From JACDAN01 sp035776735 (GTDB lineage Bacteria > Actinomycetota > Thermoleophilia > Gaiellales > Gaiellaceae), in the NCBI GenBank assembly GCA_035776735.1, contig DASSSO010000035.1, positions 1 through 15,241 on the forward strand: a stretch of 15,241 nt of DNA, read 5' to 3'. The notes under the pieces are model-generated. The model made no database searches, had not been told where the DNA came from, and saw only the letters and a list, made by a program, of their open reading frames with translations. Numbering within the stretch: position 1 is the first letter of the stretch; each line of letters begins with the position of its first letter. Shown piece by piece: positions 6,409-12,876 of this stretch. The translations under genes were made by a program, and so were the position numbers.

Positions 6409-6918
6409 GTGCCGGACCACGATGCGCGAGGCGGAACGCTGATCCTCGGCGGCGGGTTCGCAGGGTCGTACGTCGCCCGGTACCTCGGCAAGCGCGGCGC
6501 GACGATCGTCAGCCCCGACAACTACATGCTCTACACGCCGATGCTCCCCGAGGCCGCGTCGGGAACGCTGGAGCCGCTGGCTACGCCCGGACGCCTCGAC
6601 CCGCCGACGTGCCAGCGCGCCCTCCGTCAGGCGAGGCGCCTCGCGAAGAACCTCAAGGGGGATGCGCGCCCGTACCGGTACCGGATGCTCGGCGAGGTGG
6701 CGACGCTCGGCCGCTACAAGGGGATCGCGAACGTCCTGGGGATCCGGTTCCGCGGGTTCCCGGGCTGGTGGATCACGCGGACGTACCACCTGTACCAGTT
6801 GCCGCTCATCTCCCGGAAGCTGCGCGTGGTGGCCGATTGGACCGTCGCGCTCTTCTTCCGCCGGGACATCGCACAGCTCGGCACCCTCGGGCATCCGGAA
6901 CGCGTGGGCGATGGCTGA
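6409..6918 (+). pseudogene. Type II NADH dehydrogenase (NDH-2) remnant with large in-frame internal deletion
   Basis: The 169-aa frame joins the two ends of an NDH-2 flavoprotein, whose members are usually near 400 aa. Residues 10-56 are the N-terminal FAD-binding Rossmann unit (LILGGGFAGSYVARYLGK with G14, G16, G19; then NYMLYTPMLPEAASGTLEP). From about residue 58 the frame jumps to the C-terminal part (ATPGRLDPPTCQRALRQARR, then VLGIRFRGFPGWWITRTYHL and the membrane-binding tail ending FFRRDIAQLG). Some 230 residues are missing, including the whole NADH-binding Rossmann domain and most of the FAD site, so it cannot be a working NADH:quinone oxidoreductase. The deletion is in frame and leaves no stop codon, so a small protein could still be made. 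GTG 6409 has no SD. Its end overlaps the next gene by 8 nt. Confidence 0.75.
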
Positions 6919-7678
6919 CGTCCTCGACCGGATCCACCGATTCGAACGGGAGATCGAGATGGCGGGCTCGCAGACCGTCGAGTCGCCGTTCGGCGTCGGC
7001 GTGCTCGAGCCGTCGCTGCCGCTCCGCCACGACTCGAACTACCTCCTCGTCGAGCGGCTGCCGATCGGCGCGAGCGCCGCGGAGGTGGCGGCGGAGGCCG
7101 ACCGGATCCTGGGCGGCGCAGGGCTTACACACCGCGCCGTCTTCACCTTCGAGGAGGAGCTCGGCCGGAAGCTCGAGCCGCAGTTCCGCGAGCTCGGCTG
7201 GAACGTCCGCCGCCACATCTGGATGGCCCAGCTCCGCGAGCCCGAACGCAGTTCCGACCTCTCCGCCGTCCAGGAGGTCGGCGAGGCCGATCTCCGCCGC
7301 GGGCGCACGGAGGAGATCCTGCGCTATCCCTGGGGCACCCCGCAGGTCGCCCAGCAGCTGATGGACGCCAAGCTGGTTCTGGCCGAGCGGGCGATCACGC
7401 GCTTCTTCGGCGTCCTCGTCGACGGCGAGGTCGTGAGCTGGACCGATCTCTACCTCGCGCAGGGCGTCGGCCAAGTCGAGGACGTGGCGACGAAGGAGGA
7501 GCATCGCGGCAAGGGCTACGCGAGCGCCGTCGTGCTGCGCGCTGTGCAGGAGGCGCGCGACGCTGGCGCCGACCTCGTCTTCCTCGTCGCCGACGAGGAA
7601 GACTGGCCGAAGGAGCTCTACGGCAAGCTCGGCTTCGACGTCGTGGGCCGGCTGACGAAGTTCTTCCTCACCGGCTGA
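6911..7678 (+). CDS. GNAT-family N-acetyltransferase
   Basis: 255 aa from ATG 6911, which overlaps the end of the NDH-2 remnant by 8 nt and has no strong SD, so its translation is probably coupled to the upstream frame. The C-terminal half is a GNAT domain: beta-strand and motif A at VEDVATKEEHRGKGYASAVV with the acetyl-CoA loop R199-G-K-G202, and a motif B-like end (LYGKLGFDVVGRLTKFFL). The first 110 residues (FEREIEMAGSQTVESPF and on) lack clear GNAT motifs and may be a degenerate second domain, as in two-domain GNATs. The substrate is unknown. The upstream deletion could have altered its expression, since it relies on the same message. Confidence 0.85.
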   Translation: MADVLDRIHRFEREIEMAGSQTVESPFGVGVLEPSLPLRHDSNYLLVERLPIGASAAEVAAEADRILGGAGLTHRAVFTFEEELGRKLEPQFRELGWNVRRHIWMAQLREPERSSDLSAVQEVGEADLRRGRTEEILRYPWGTPQVAQQLMDAKLVLAERAITRFFGVLVDGEVVSWTDLYLAQGVGQVEDVATKEEHRGKGYASAVVLRAVQEARDAGADLVFLVADEEDWPKELYGKLGFDVVGRLTKFFLTG

Positions 7679-7711
7679 CCCCGAAGCGCGCGCCGACCCG
7701 TCCGGGACTCA

Positions 7712-7728
7712 AGTAACACAGTGTTACT
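7712..7728. repeat. Palindrome copy 1 (8-bp arms) in the convergent gap
   Basis: AGTAACACAGTGTTACT is a perfect palindrome with 8-bp arms around a single central A (7720). It is AT-rich against a GC-rich background and recurs as the core of the palindrome at 7762-7788, centre to centre 55 bp. The size and symmetry resemble an operator of a TetR-type regulator, but it lies between the 3' ends of two convergent genes, not at a promoter. Confidence 0.85.
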
Positions 7729-7730
7729 AC

Positions 7731-7755
7731 CGGCTCGAAGCCGCTAGCCGAGCCG
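7731..7755. terminator. GC-rich hairpin between convergent genes, possible bidirectional terminator
   Basis: CGGCTCG (7731-7737) pairs with CGAGCCG (7749-7755) over an 11-nt loop. It lies between the two palindromes, after the stop of the + strand acetyltransferase and after the stop of - strand ligD. No T-run follows on either strand, so termination is inferred from position and stem only. Confidence 0.35.
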
Positions 7756-7761
7756 CCCCGA

Positions 7762-7788
7762 GAGCTAGTAACACAGTGTTACTAGCTC
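7762..7788. repeat. Palindrome copy 2 (13-bp arms) overlapping the ligD stop codon
   Basis: A perfect 27-nt palindrome has 13-bp arms around the central A at 7775. Its inner 17 nt are identical to copy 1 at 7712-7728, and similarity continues for another 10 nt or so past the core on the right side (GCTCGAA in both, with a 3-nt insertion in copy 1). The right arm contains the TAG stop (7782-7784) and the last codon of ligD. As RNA it could fold into a 12-bp stem with a 3-nt loop; as DNA it resembles a dimeric-regulator operator. Confidence 0.88.
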
Positions 7789-10136
7789 GAATCGCCCCGG
7801 CTCGCGCGCACCGACTCGAGGGCCGCGGTGAGCGACTGCCGGCCGTGCAGCACCGGCTCGAAGAGGTCGCCGTGCTCGGCGATCCGGTCGCGCACGACGT
7901 CCATCGTGAACACCCCCGGGTCGAGCCTCTCGTTCACCTCGTCCCACCGCAGCGGCGTCGACACCGGCGCGCCCGGCCTCGGGCGCACCGAGTAGACGGA
8001 GGCGATCGTCTTTCCCTCGCCGTTCTGGTTCGAGTCGATCAGGACGCCGCGCCGCTTCCGCTTCGACCACTCCGTCGTCACGAGCCCGTAGTGCGCGCGG
8101 GCCAGCGCCGAGGCAACGATCTCGCAGAACTCCCGCGCCTGGGCGTAGGTGTGCCGGCGCGCGATCGGGACGAGCACGTGGATGCCGTCCGAGCCGCTCG
8201 TCTTCGGGTAGCTCTCGAGCCCGAGGGCGTCGAGCATCTGCTTCACGAGCAGCGCGACCTGCACGGTCTCCTTGAAGCCGACGTCGTCGGACGGGTCGAG
8301 GTCGAACAGGACCCAGTCCGGCCGCTCCGGCTTGTCGACCCGCGAATACCACGTGTTCAGGTCGATGCAGCCCATGTTCACCATCCAGAGGAGCGCGAGC
8401 TCGTCGTTCACGAGCGGCGCGCGGATCTTCCGGCGCTGCCGCGGCTTCTCCCTGGTCGAGACCATGATCTCGACGGTCTTGATCCAGTCGGGCATGTGCG
8501 AGGGCGCGTCCTTCTGGAAGAAGAACTTGCCGTGCGCACCGTCGGGGTAGCGCTTCATCGTGAACGGCCGGTCCTTCAGGTGCGGGACGAGGACCGGAGC
8601 GACGTCGCGGTAGTACGAGAGCAGGTCGCCCTTGGTGATGCCCTCGTCGTCCCAGAACGGCTTGTCGAGGTTCGAGAGCTTGAGGACGCGCTTGCCTTTG
8701 CTGATCTCGGTCTCCAACTCCACCGGCTCCTCCCGCCGCACCTCCTTCGTCGTCTTGTCCTCTCGCAGGCCCTTGTAGGAAGGTGCCCGCAACCGCCCGT
8801 CGTGCGTCCACTCGCGGAACTCGACGTCGGCGATGAGCTCCGGGTCGACCCAGACGATGGCGTCCCTGCGGACCCGGGGCATCTTCGGCACCGTCTCGAA
8901 CGGGGAGCCCTTGCGCTCCAGCGGCTGGAGCTGCCGGAGCAGCCTGTCGATCTCCTCGTCCGTGAACCCGGTACCGACGTTCCCCGCGTACACGAGCTCG
9001 CCGTCCTGCCAGTAGCCGAGGATCAGCGAGCCGAAGCGACCCGCCCGCCGGCCCTGTCCCTTCGTGTACCCGGCGACCACGAACTCCTGCCGCCCGTGGG
9101 TCTTGATCTTCAGCCAGTTCCGGCTGCGCCTCCCCGGCTCGTAGCGGGAGTCCCGTCGCTTGGACAGGATCCCTTCGAACTCCTGGTCCTGGGCCGCCCG
9201 GTAGAGCGCCTCGCCGTCGTCGAAGGACTCCGAGAACTGGACGGCCCGGTAGCGCCGGTCGAGAAGCGCCTCCAGCCGCTCGCGGCGCTCGCTCAGCGGC
9301 AGGTCGACCAGCGGCTCGCCCTCCAGCTCGAGGAGGTCGAAGACGACGTACACGTACCGCGTCCCCTCCTTGCCCTGCTGCATCGCCGAGAACGTCGCGC
9401 GGCCCTGCTCGTCGAGGGCGCAGACCTCGCCGTCGAGCACGCAGTCCGGCGTCTTCACGGCCTTCGCGATCTCCCGGGCGACCGAATCGAACCGGGTGGT
9501 CAGGTCGTTGTCGTTCCGGCTCGTCAGGGTGGTCTGGGACTGCCGGACGTCGGCGATCGCCCGGTAGCCGTCCCATTTGACCTCGTGGGTCCACTCCTTG
9601 CCCTTCGGCACCTCGTCGGCGAGGGTGGCGAGCATTGGCCTGTACCTCCGCCGCGGGCGCGGCGCGGCGCCGTCCTCGCGCTTGCGCAGGATGAGCCAGT
9701 TCTTCGGATCGCCGTCCAGCTTCGCCGGGACGAGCGTCCAGAGGCCCTCCAGCCGCTCGCCGTGGAGGCGAACCGTGAGCCCGCCGCCCCGTTTCTCCTC
9801 CACGAGCTCGTACGTCCCACGGTCCCAGATCTCGACCTGGCCGGCGCCGTACTCGCCCTTCGGGATCTCGCCCTCGAAGGTCGCGTACTCGAGGGGGTGG
9901 TCCTCGACGTGAACGGCGAGCGCGCGCTGGCCCGCCTCCAGCGGGATCCCCTTCGGCACTGCCCAACTGGCGAGCGCGCCGTCCCGCTCGAGCCTGAAGT
10001 CGTAGTGGAGCCGGCGGGCGTCGTGGCGCTGGACGACGAAGATCGGGTGCTGCCCGCCCGCCGTCCCGCCGAAGGGCTCCGGCGTCTTCTTGCGGTCTCG
10101 CTTCCGCTCGTACTCGGCCAGGCGGGGACGCGCCAC
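7782..10136 (-). CDS. ligD: ATP-dependent DNA ligase D, PE-LIG-POL (non-homologous end joining)
   Basis: 784 aa from GTG 10136. Three domains follow in order. The 3'-phosphoesterase (about 1-155) has RHDARRLHYDFRLE with H38, H44, D46, R48, then HVEDHPLEY. The ATP-dependent ligase (about 165-470) has motif I EVKWDGYR with nucleotidyl-acceptor Lys187, then YVVFDLLE, EGILSK (321-326) and WLKIK (341-345). The primase-polymerase (about 480-775) has FDLDPSDD with catalytic D612 and D614, and SGSDGIHV. The order is that of Pseudomonas LigD; mycobacterial LigD has POL first. All catalytic motifs are intact, so the enzyme should trim, fill and seal double-strand breaks with Ku, whose gene is not in this window. 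It lies 91 bp after accA on the same strand; an AGAAGG sits rather far (about 12 nt) before the GTG. The stop codon lies inside a palindrome. Confidence 0.97.
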   Translation of the reverse strand: MARPRLAEYERKRDRKKTPEPFGGTAGGQHPIFVVQRHDARRLHYDFRLERDGALASWAVPKGIPLEAGQRALAVHVEDHPLEYATFEGEIPKGEYGAGQVEIWDRGTYELVEEKRGGGLTVRLHGERLEGLWTLVPAKLDGDPKNWLILRKREDGAAPRPRRRYRPMLATLADEVPKGKEWTHEVKWDGYRAIADVRQSQTTLTSRNDNDLTTRFDSVAREIAKAVKTPDCVLDGEVCALDEQGRATFSAMQQGKEGTRYVYVVFDLLELEGEPLVDLPLSERRERLEALLDRRYRAVQFSESFDDGEALYRAAQDQEFEGILSKRRDSRYEPGRRSRNWLKIKTHGRQEFVVAGYTKGQGRRAGRFGSLILGYWQDGELVYAGNVGTGFTDEEIDRLLRQLQPLERKGSPFETVPKMPRVRRDAIVWVDPELIADVEFREWTHDGRLRAPSYKGLREDKTTKEVRREEPVELETEISKGKRVLKLSNLDKPFWDDEGITKGDLLSYYRDVAPVLVPHLKDRPFTMKRYPDGAHGKFFFQKDAPSHMPDWIKTVEIMVSTREKPRQRRKIRAPLVNDELALLWMVNMGCIDLNTWYSRVDKPERPDWVLFDLDPSDDVGFKETVQVALLVKQMLDALGLESYPKTSGSDGIHVLVPIARRHTYAQAREFCEIVASALARAHYGLVTTEWSKRKRRGVLIDSNQNGEGKTIASVYSVRPRPGAPVSTPLRWDEVNERLDPGVFTMDVVRDRIAEHGDLFEPVLHGRQSLTAALESVRASRGDSS

Positions 10137-10227
10137 GCGTCTAGCTTGCCTTCTTCGCCGACCCTACGTGCTCTTCCGCCGATTCTGCGCGCGTGCGACC
10201 GTGGTTCTGAGCAAACCTGTGTCTTTC

Positions 10228-11217
10228 TTACTTTCGCGACCGCGCAGGCTCGGTGGACAACCCTGTGGATGTTGTGGACGATGTGGACGATTCATAGACA
10301 CCCATCGACCTGAAGCGGTTGCGCCTTCGCCGCCGCAGCTCCTCGCCCGGAACGGCGGAGAGGTCTTCGAGCGAGCTCTGCAGCGCCTCGCCGAGCAGGC
10401 GCGCGGCCTCGTCCCAGTCCGTGTGCGCCCCACCCTCGGGCTCTGGGACGATCGCGTCGATCACGCCGAGCTCGAGCGTGTGGACGGCGTCCGGCTTGAG
10501 CGCCGCCGCGGCCTTCACCTTCTCGCCGCCGTCCCTCCAGAGGATCGCGGCGCAGCCCTCGGGCGAGATCACCGAGTACATCGCGTTCTCCTGCATCAGC
10601 ACCCGGTCGGCGAGCGCGATCGCGATCGCGCCGCCCGAGCCGCCCTCGCCGATCACGCAGGCGACGATCGGCACGGTCAGCCGGCTCATCAGCGCCTGCG
10701 AGCGGGCGATCGCGCCGCCCTGGCCGTGCTGCTCCGCCGCGACGCCGGGAAACGCACCCGGGGTGTCGACGAGCGAGACGATCGGGAAGCGGTGGCGCTC
10801 GGCCAGGTCCATCGTGCGCATGGCCTTTCGGTAGCCCTCGGGGTAGGTCATCCCGTAGTTCCGGCGCAGCCGCTCCTTCGTGTCGCGGCCCTTCTGCTGG
10901 CCCAGGAGCGCAACGGTCCGGCCGGCGAACCGGCCGAGCCCGGCGACCATCGCGGGGTCCTCCGCACGCGAGCGGTCGCCGTGCAGCTCGATGAAGTCCT
11001 CGAAGATCCGCTCGACGTAGTCGAGCGTGTACGGCCGCTCGGGATGGCGCGCGAGCTCGACGTGCTGCCAAATCTCCTCGTCCGTGGGCTCCGACGTCCG
11101 CTCGAGCTGGCGCTGGAGGCGCGAGAGCTCGCCGGAGATGCTGGCGCCGCGGAGCAGGCCCAGGCTCTTCAGCCGGCTCAGCCGCCCCCGCAGGTGAACC
11201 TCAGCCTCGCGCGCCAT
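10228..11217 (-). CDS. accA: Acetyl-CoA carboxylase carboxyltransferase, alpha subunit
   Basis: 329 aa from ATG 11217; the ATG lies 17 nt inside the end of accD, so translation is coupled. The product pairs with AccD to transfer the carboxyl group from carboxybiotin to acetyl-CoA, the first step of fatty-acid synthesis. Family landmarks are YVERIFEDFIELHGDR (67-82), SLVDTPGAFPGVAAEQHGQG (148-167), the oxyanion loop EGGSGGA (191-197) and ISPEGCAAILWRD (217-229). Homologues end near the FRSMGVYE position (about 302-309). Here a further 20 residues follow (SST, SST, TST, G, LST, then EPARSRK), encoded by DnaA-box-like 9-mers at 10252-10290. An earlier in-frame start at 11241 was not chosen because it would lengthen the overlap with accD without matching the family. 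No biotin carboxylase or carrier gene is in the window. Confidence 0.96.
   Translation of the reverse strand: MAREAEVHLRGRLSRLKSLGLLRGASISGELSRLQRQLERTSEPTDEEIWQHVELARHPERPYTLDYVERIFEDFIELHGDRSRAEDPAMVAGLGRFAGRTVALLGQQKGRDTKERLRRNYGMTYPEGYRKAMRTMDLAERHRFPIVSLVDTPGAFPGVAAEQHGQGGAIARSQALMSRLTVPIVACVIGEGGSGGAIAIALADRVLMQENAMYSVISPEGCAAILWRDGGEKVKAAAALKPDAVHTLELGVIDAIVPEPEGGAHTDWDEAARLLGEALQSSLEDLSAVPGEELRRRRRNRFRSMGVYESSTSSTTSTGLSTEPARSRK
10252..10290 (+). repeat. DnaA-box-like 9-mer array inside the 3' end of accA
   Basis: Read on the + strand, three 9-mers stand in tandem without gaps: TGTGGATGT (10264-10272), TGTGGACGA (10273-10281) and TGTGGACGA (10282-10290). A fourth, GGTGGACAA, lies at 10252-10260. 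Against the actinobacterial DnaA-box form TGTGGACAA (TTGTCCACA on the other strand) three match 8 of 9 and one 7 of 9. All four point the same way. They also encode the SST/TST/LST tail of AccA, so a purely coding repeat is the alternative. Confidence 0.5.
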
Positions 11218-12058
11218 CTTTGGTGAAGAGTCGCAGGACACGGCCGACGTAGGGCCGCAGGTCGCGGCGCCCGACGATCGCGTCGAGATGGCCGAAACGG
11301 ACGTTGGACTCGGCGAGGCCGAAGTCGTCGGGCAGCTTCTCGCGCGTCGTCTGCTGGACGACCCGCGGGCCGGTGAAGGCGAGCAGCGCCCCCGGCTCCG
11401 CGACGATCACGTCGCCGAGCGACGCGAAGCTCGCGAGCACCCCGGCCGTGGTCGGATGGGCCATGACGCTGATCAGCGCGCCGCCGGCGTCCTTCAGGTC
11501 CTCGACCGCGCAGACGGTCTTCGGGAGCTGCATCAGCGAGAGGATCCCCTCCTGCATGCGCGCGCCGCCCGAGGAGGTCACGCTCACGAGCGGGACGCCC
11601 CGCTCGGCCGCAGCCTCGCAGGCGCGCACGAGTTTCTCGCCGACGACGCTGCCCATCGAGCCGCCCATGAACGCGAAGTCCATGACCGCGAGCTGGCAGG
11701 GAACCCGCTCGATCGCGGCCGAGCCGATCACCATCGCGTCCCCCTGCCCCGTCTCCTGCTCCGCCTCGACGAGCCGCTCCGTGTACGGGCGCATGTCGAA
11801 GAAGCCCAGCGGATCCTCCGAGCGAAGGTCGGCCGCGTCCTCTGCGAACGTCCCCTTGTCGGCGAGCTGCCTGATCCGCTCCTTCGCCCGGACGCGGAAG
11901 TGGTGATTGCAGTGCGGGCAGACCCAGAGCTCGGCGGCGAGCTCGTCGTCACGGTAGTGCGAGCCGCAGTCCGGGCACGTGTTCGGGTGCGGCTTGTCGT
12001 TGCGGGACGGCTCCGGAAGGTTCCGGTGCTCGATGGAGATGTCGATCCGCTCGGCCAC
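11201..12058 (-). CDS. accD: Acetyl-CoA carboxylase carboxyltransferase, beta subunit
   Basis: 285 aa from GTG 12058. The N-terminal zinc ribbon typical of bacterial AccD is complete: C28-x2-C31 and C47-x2-C50 (TCPDCGSHY, WVCPHCNHHF). The crotonase-fold carboxyltransferase core carries MDFAFMGGSMGSVVGEK (126-142), SSGGARMQEG (162-171) and HPTTAGVLASF (201-211). It forms the heterotetrameric carboxyltransferase with AccA, coded directly after it with a 17-nt overlap. Separate accD and accA genes differ from the fused acyl-CoA carboxylases of Streptomyces and mycobacteria, which supports a deeper actinobacterial lineage. The only SD-like sequence (GGGGAGGA) is about 13 nt before the GTG, too far, while a -10-like TAGACT lies 6 nt before it; the gene may have its own leaderless promoter 27 bp after the arginase-like gene. 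Confidence 0.97.
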   Translation of the reverse strand: MAERIDISIEHRNLPEPSRNDKPHPNTCPDCGSHYRDDELAAELWVCPHCNHHFRVRAKERIRQLADKGTFAEDAADLRSEDPLGFFDMRPYTERLVEAEQETGQGDAMVIGSAAIERVPCQLAVMDFAFMGGSMGSVVGEKLVRACEAAAERGVPLVSVTSSGGARMQEGILSLMQLPKTVCAVEDLKDAGGALISVMAHPTTAGVLASFASLGDVIVAEPGALLAFTGPRVVQQTTREKLPDDFGLAESNVRFGHLDAIVGRRDLRPYVGRVLRLFTKDGARG

Positions 12059-12070
12059 GAGCCGAGTCTA
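12056..12070 (-). promoter_or_regulatory. Candidate leaderless promoter -10 of accD
   Basis: On the - strand TAGACT (12070-12065) is followed by 6 nt (CGGCTC) and then the GTG start (12058-12056). This is the same TANNNT-N6-GTG layout as before the helicase gene at 586-598. It would start transcription at the start codon. No clear -35 is visible. It would allow accDA to be expressed apart from the HAD-GNAT-arginase genes upstream. Confidence 0.4.
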
Positions 12071-12085
12071 GTCCTCCCCTCTCGC

Positions 12086-12853
12086 CTAGAGCCCGAGCGC
12101 CGAGGTCAGCCGCGCGGCCGGCTCGAGGTTCCGCTCGTCGGGAAGCATCGCCGTGAGGCCGGCGCCCAAGATGCGCTGCCGCTCGCGGACGCCCGCGAGG
12201 ACCTCCTCCGCCTCGGCGAGGGTGAGGCCGCCCGGCTCGGGCATGAACGGGGCGACCTCGTCCTCCGCGAGCGAGTCGAAGTCGACCGCGACGTACGCGC
12301 CGGTCGTTCCGTCGAGCGCTGCGCCGACGGCGTCACGGCCGACGCCGATGCCGTGCGCCTCGATGAACTCCTCCTCGGGCGGATCGAGGTTGCGGACGCC
12401 GACGAGCGCCACATCCGACGGATCTACCGCCCCGGAATCCAGCAGCATGCGGAGAGGCGTCGCCCACTCGTTACCGGACGGCGAGCTCGCAATCGTGTTC
12501 AGGTCCCCGTGCGCGTCGAGCCAGACGACGGCGATCCGGCCGTGCCGGGCGGCGAGCGCCTCGACGGCGCCGATATGCGCGCAGCAGCAGCCGCCGAGCA
12601 CGAGCGGGCGCTCCGGAAGCTCGAGCGCAAGCACGAGGCTCTGCTCGGCGAGCGAGTCCTCCTCGATGACGGCCGCCTCCGGGTACGGCAGTGGCAGCGA
12701 GGCCGCCTCCGCCATCTGCTCCCCGTCGCGTCCCCAGGCACGCGGCACCCGTACGAGGCCCGCGGCGAACGTCCGTCCGCAGACGTGGCACTCGTACTCC
12801 GGCCCGAGCGCGACCGCCGTGTACGCCCGGCACTCGGGACACTTGGCGCGCAT
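12086..12853 (-). CDS. Arginase/agmatinase-family protein with N-terminal zinc ribbon
   Basis: 255 aa from ATG 12853. Residues 1-30 form a zinc ribbon, C5-x2-C8 and C22-x2-C25. The rest is a compact ureohydrolase fold: LVLGGCCCAHIGAVEAL (84-100), VVWLDAHGDLNT (109-120) and AYVAVDFDSLAEDEVAPF (186-203). In arginases the metal ligands come from GGDHS, DAHxD and DxD. Here D113, H115, D117, D191 and D193 are kept, but the GGDHS position reads GGCCC (87-91), so the ligand His is Cys90 and the preceding Asp is Cys89; His93 lies nearby. After removal of the ribbon the enzyme part is only about 210 aa, shorter than the usual 290 or so. It may hydrolyse a guanidino compound or bind a different metal; activity is unproven. 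It is 23 bp after a GNAT gene and 27 bp before accD. Confidence 0.8.
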   Translation of the reverse strand: MRAKCPECRAYTAVALGPEYECHVCGRTFAAGLVRVPRAWGRDGEQMAEAASLPLPYPEAAVIEEDSLAEQSLVLALELPERPLVLGGCCCAHIGAVEALAARHGRIAVVWLDAHGDLNTIASSPSGNEWATPLRMLLDSGAVDPSDVALVGVRNLDPPEEEFIEAHGIGVGRDAVGAALDGTTGAYVAVDFDSLAEDEVAPFMPEPGGLTLAEAEEVLAGVRERQRILGAGLTAMLPDERNLEPAARLTSALGL

Positions 12854-12876
12854 TCGCGACAGGCCCTAGACGCTAC

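Noticed and set aside
10137..10227. Possible terminator between accA and ligD
   Set aside because: I find only a 4-bp GGTT/AACC pairing and no T-run, not enough to call one.
10252..10290. Chromosomal origin of replication
   Set aside because: There is no dnaA, dnaN or gyrB nearby, no AT-rich unwinding region of adequate length, and the boxes are few and inside a gene.
7776..10313. 845-codon open frame on the + strand opposite ligD and the 3' end of accA
   Set aside because: It is a GC-rich antisense shadow: its translation is low-complexity Arg/Val/Leu/Pro with no motif, whereas ligD in the same place has all catalytic motifs.
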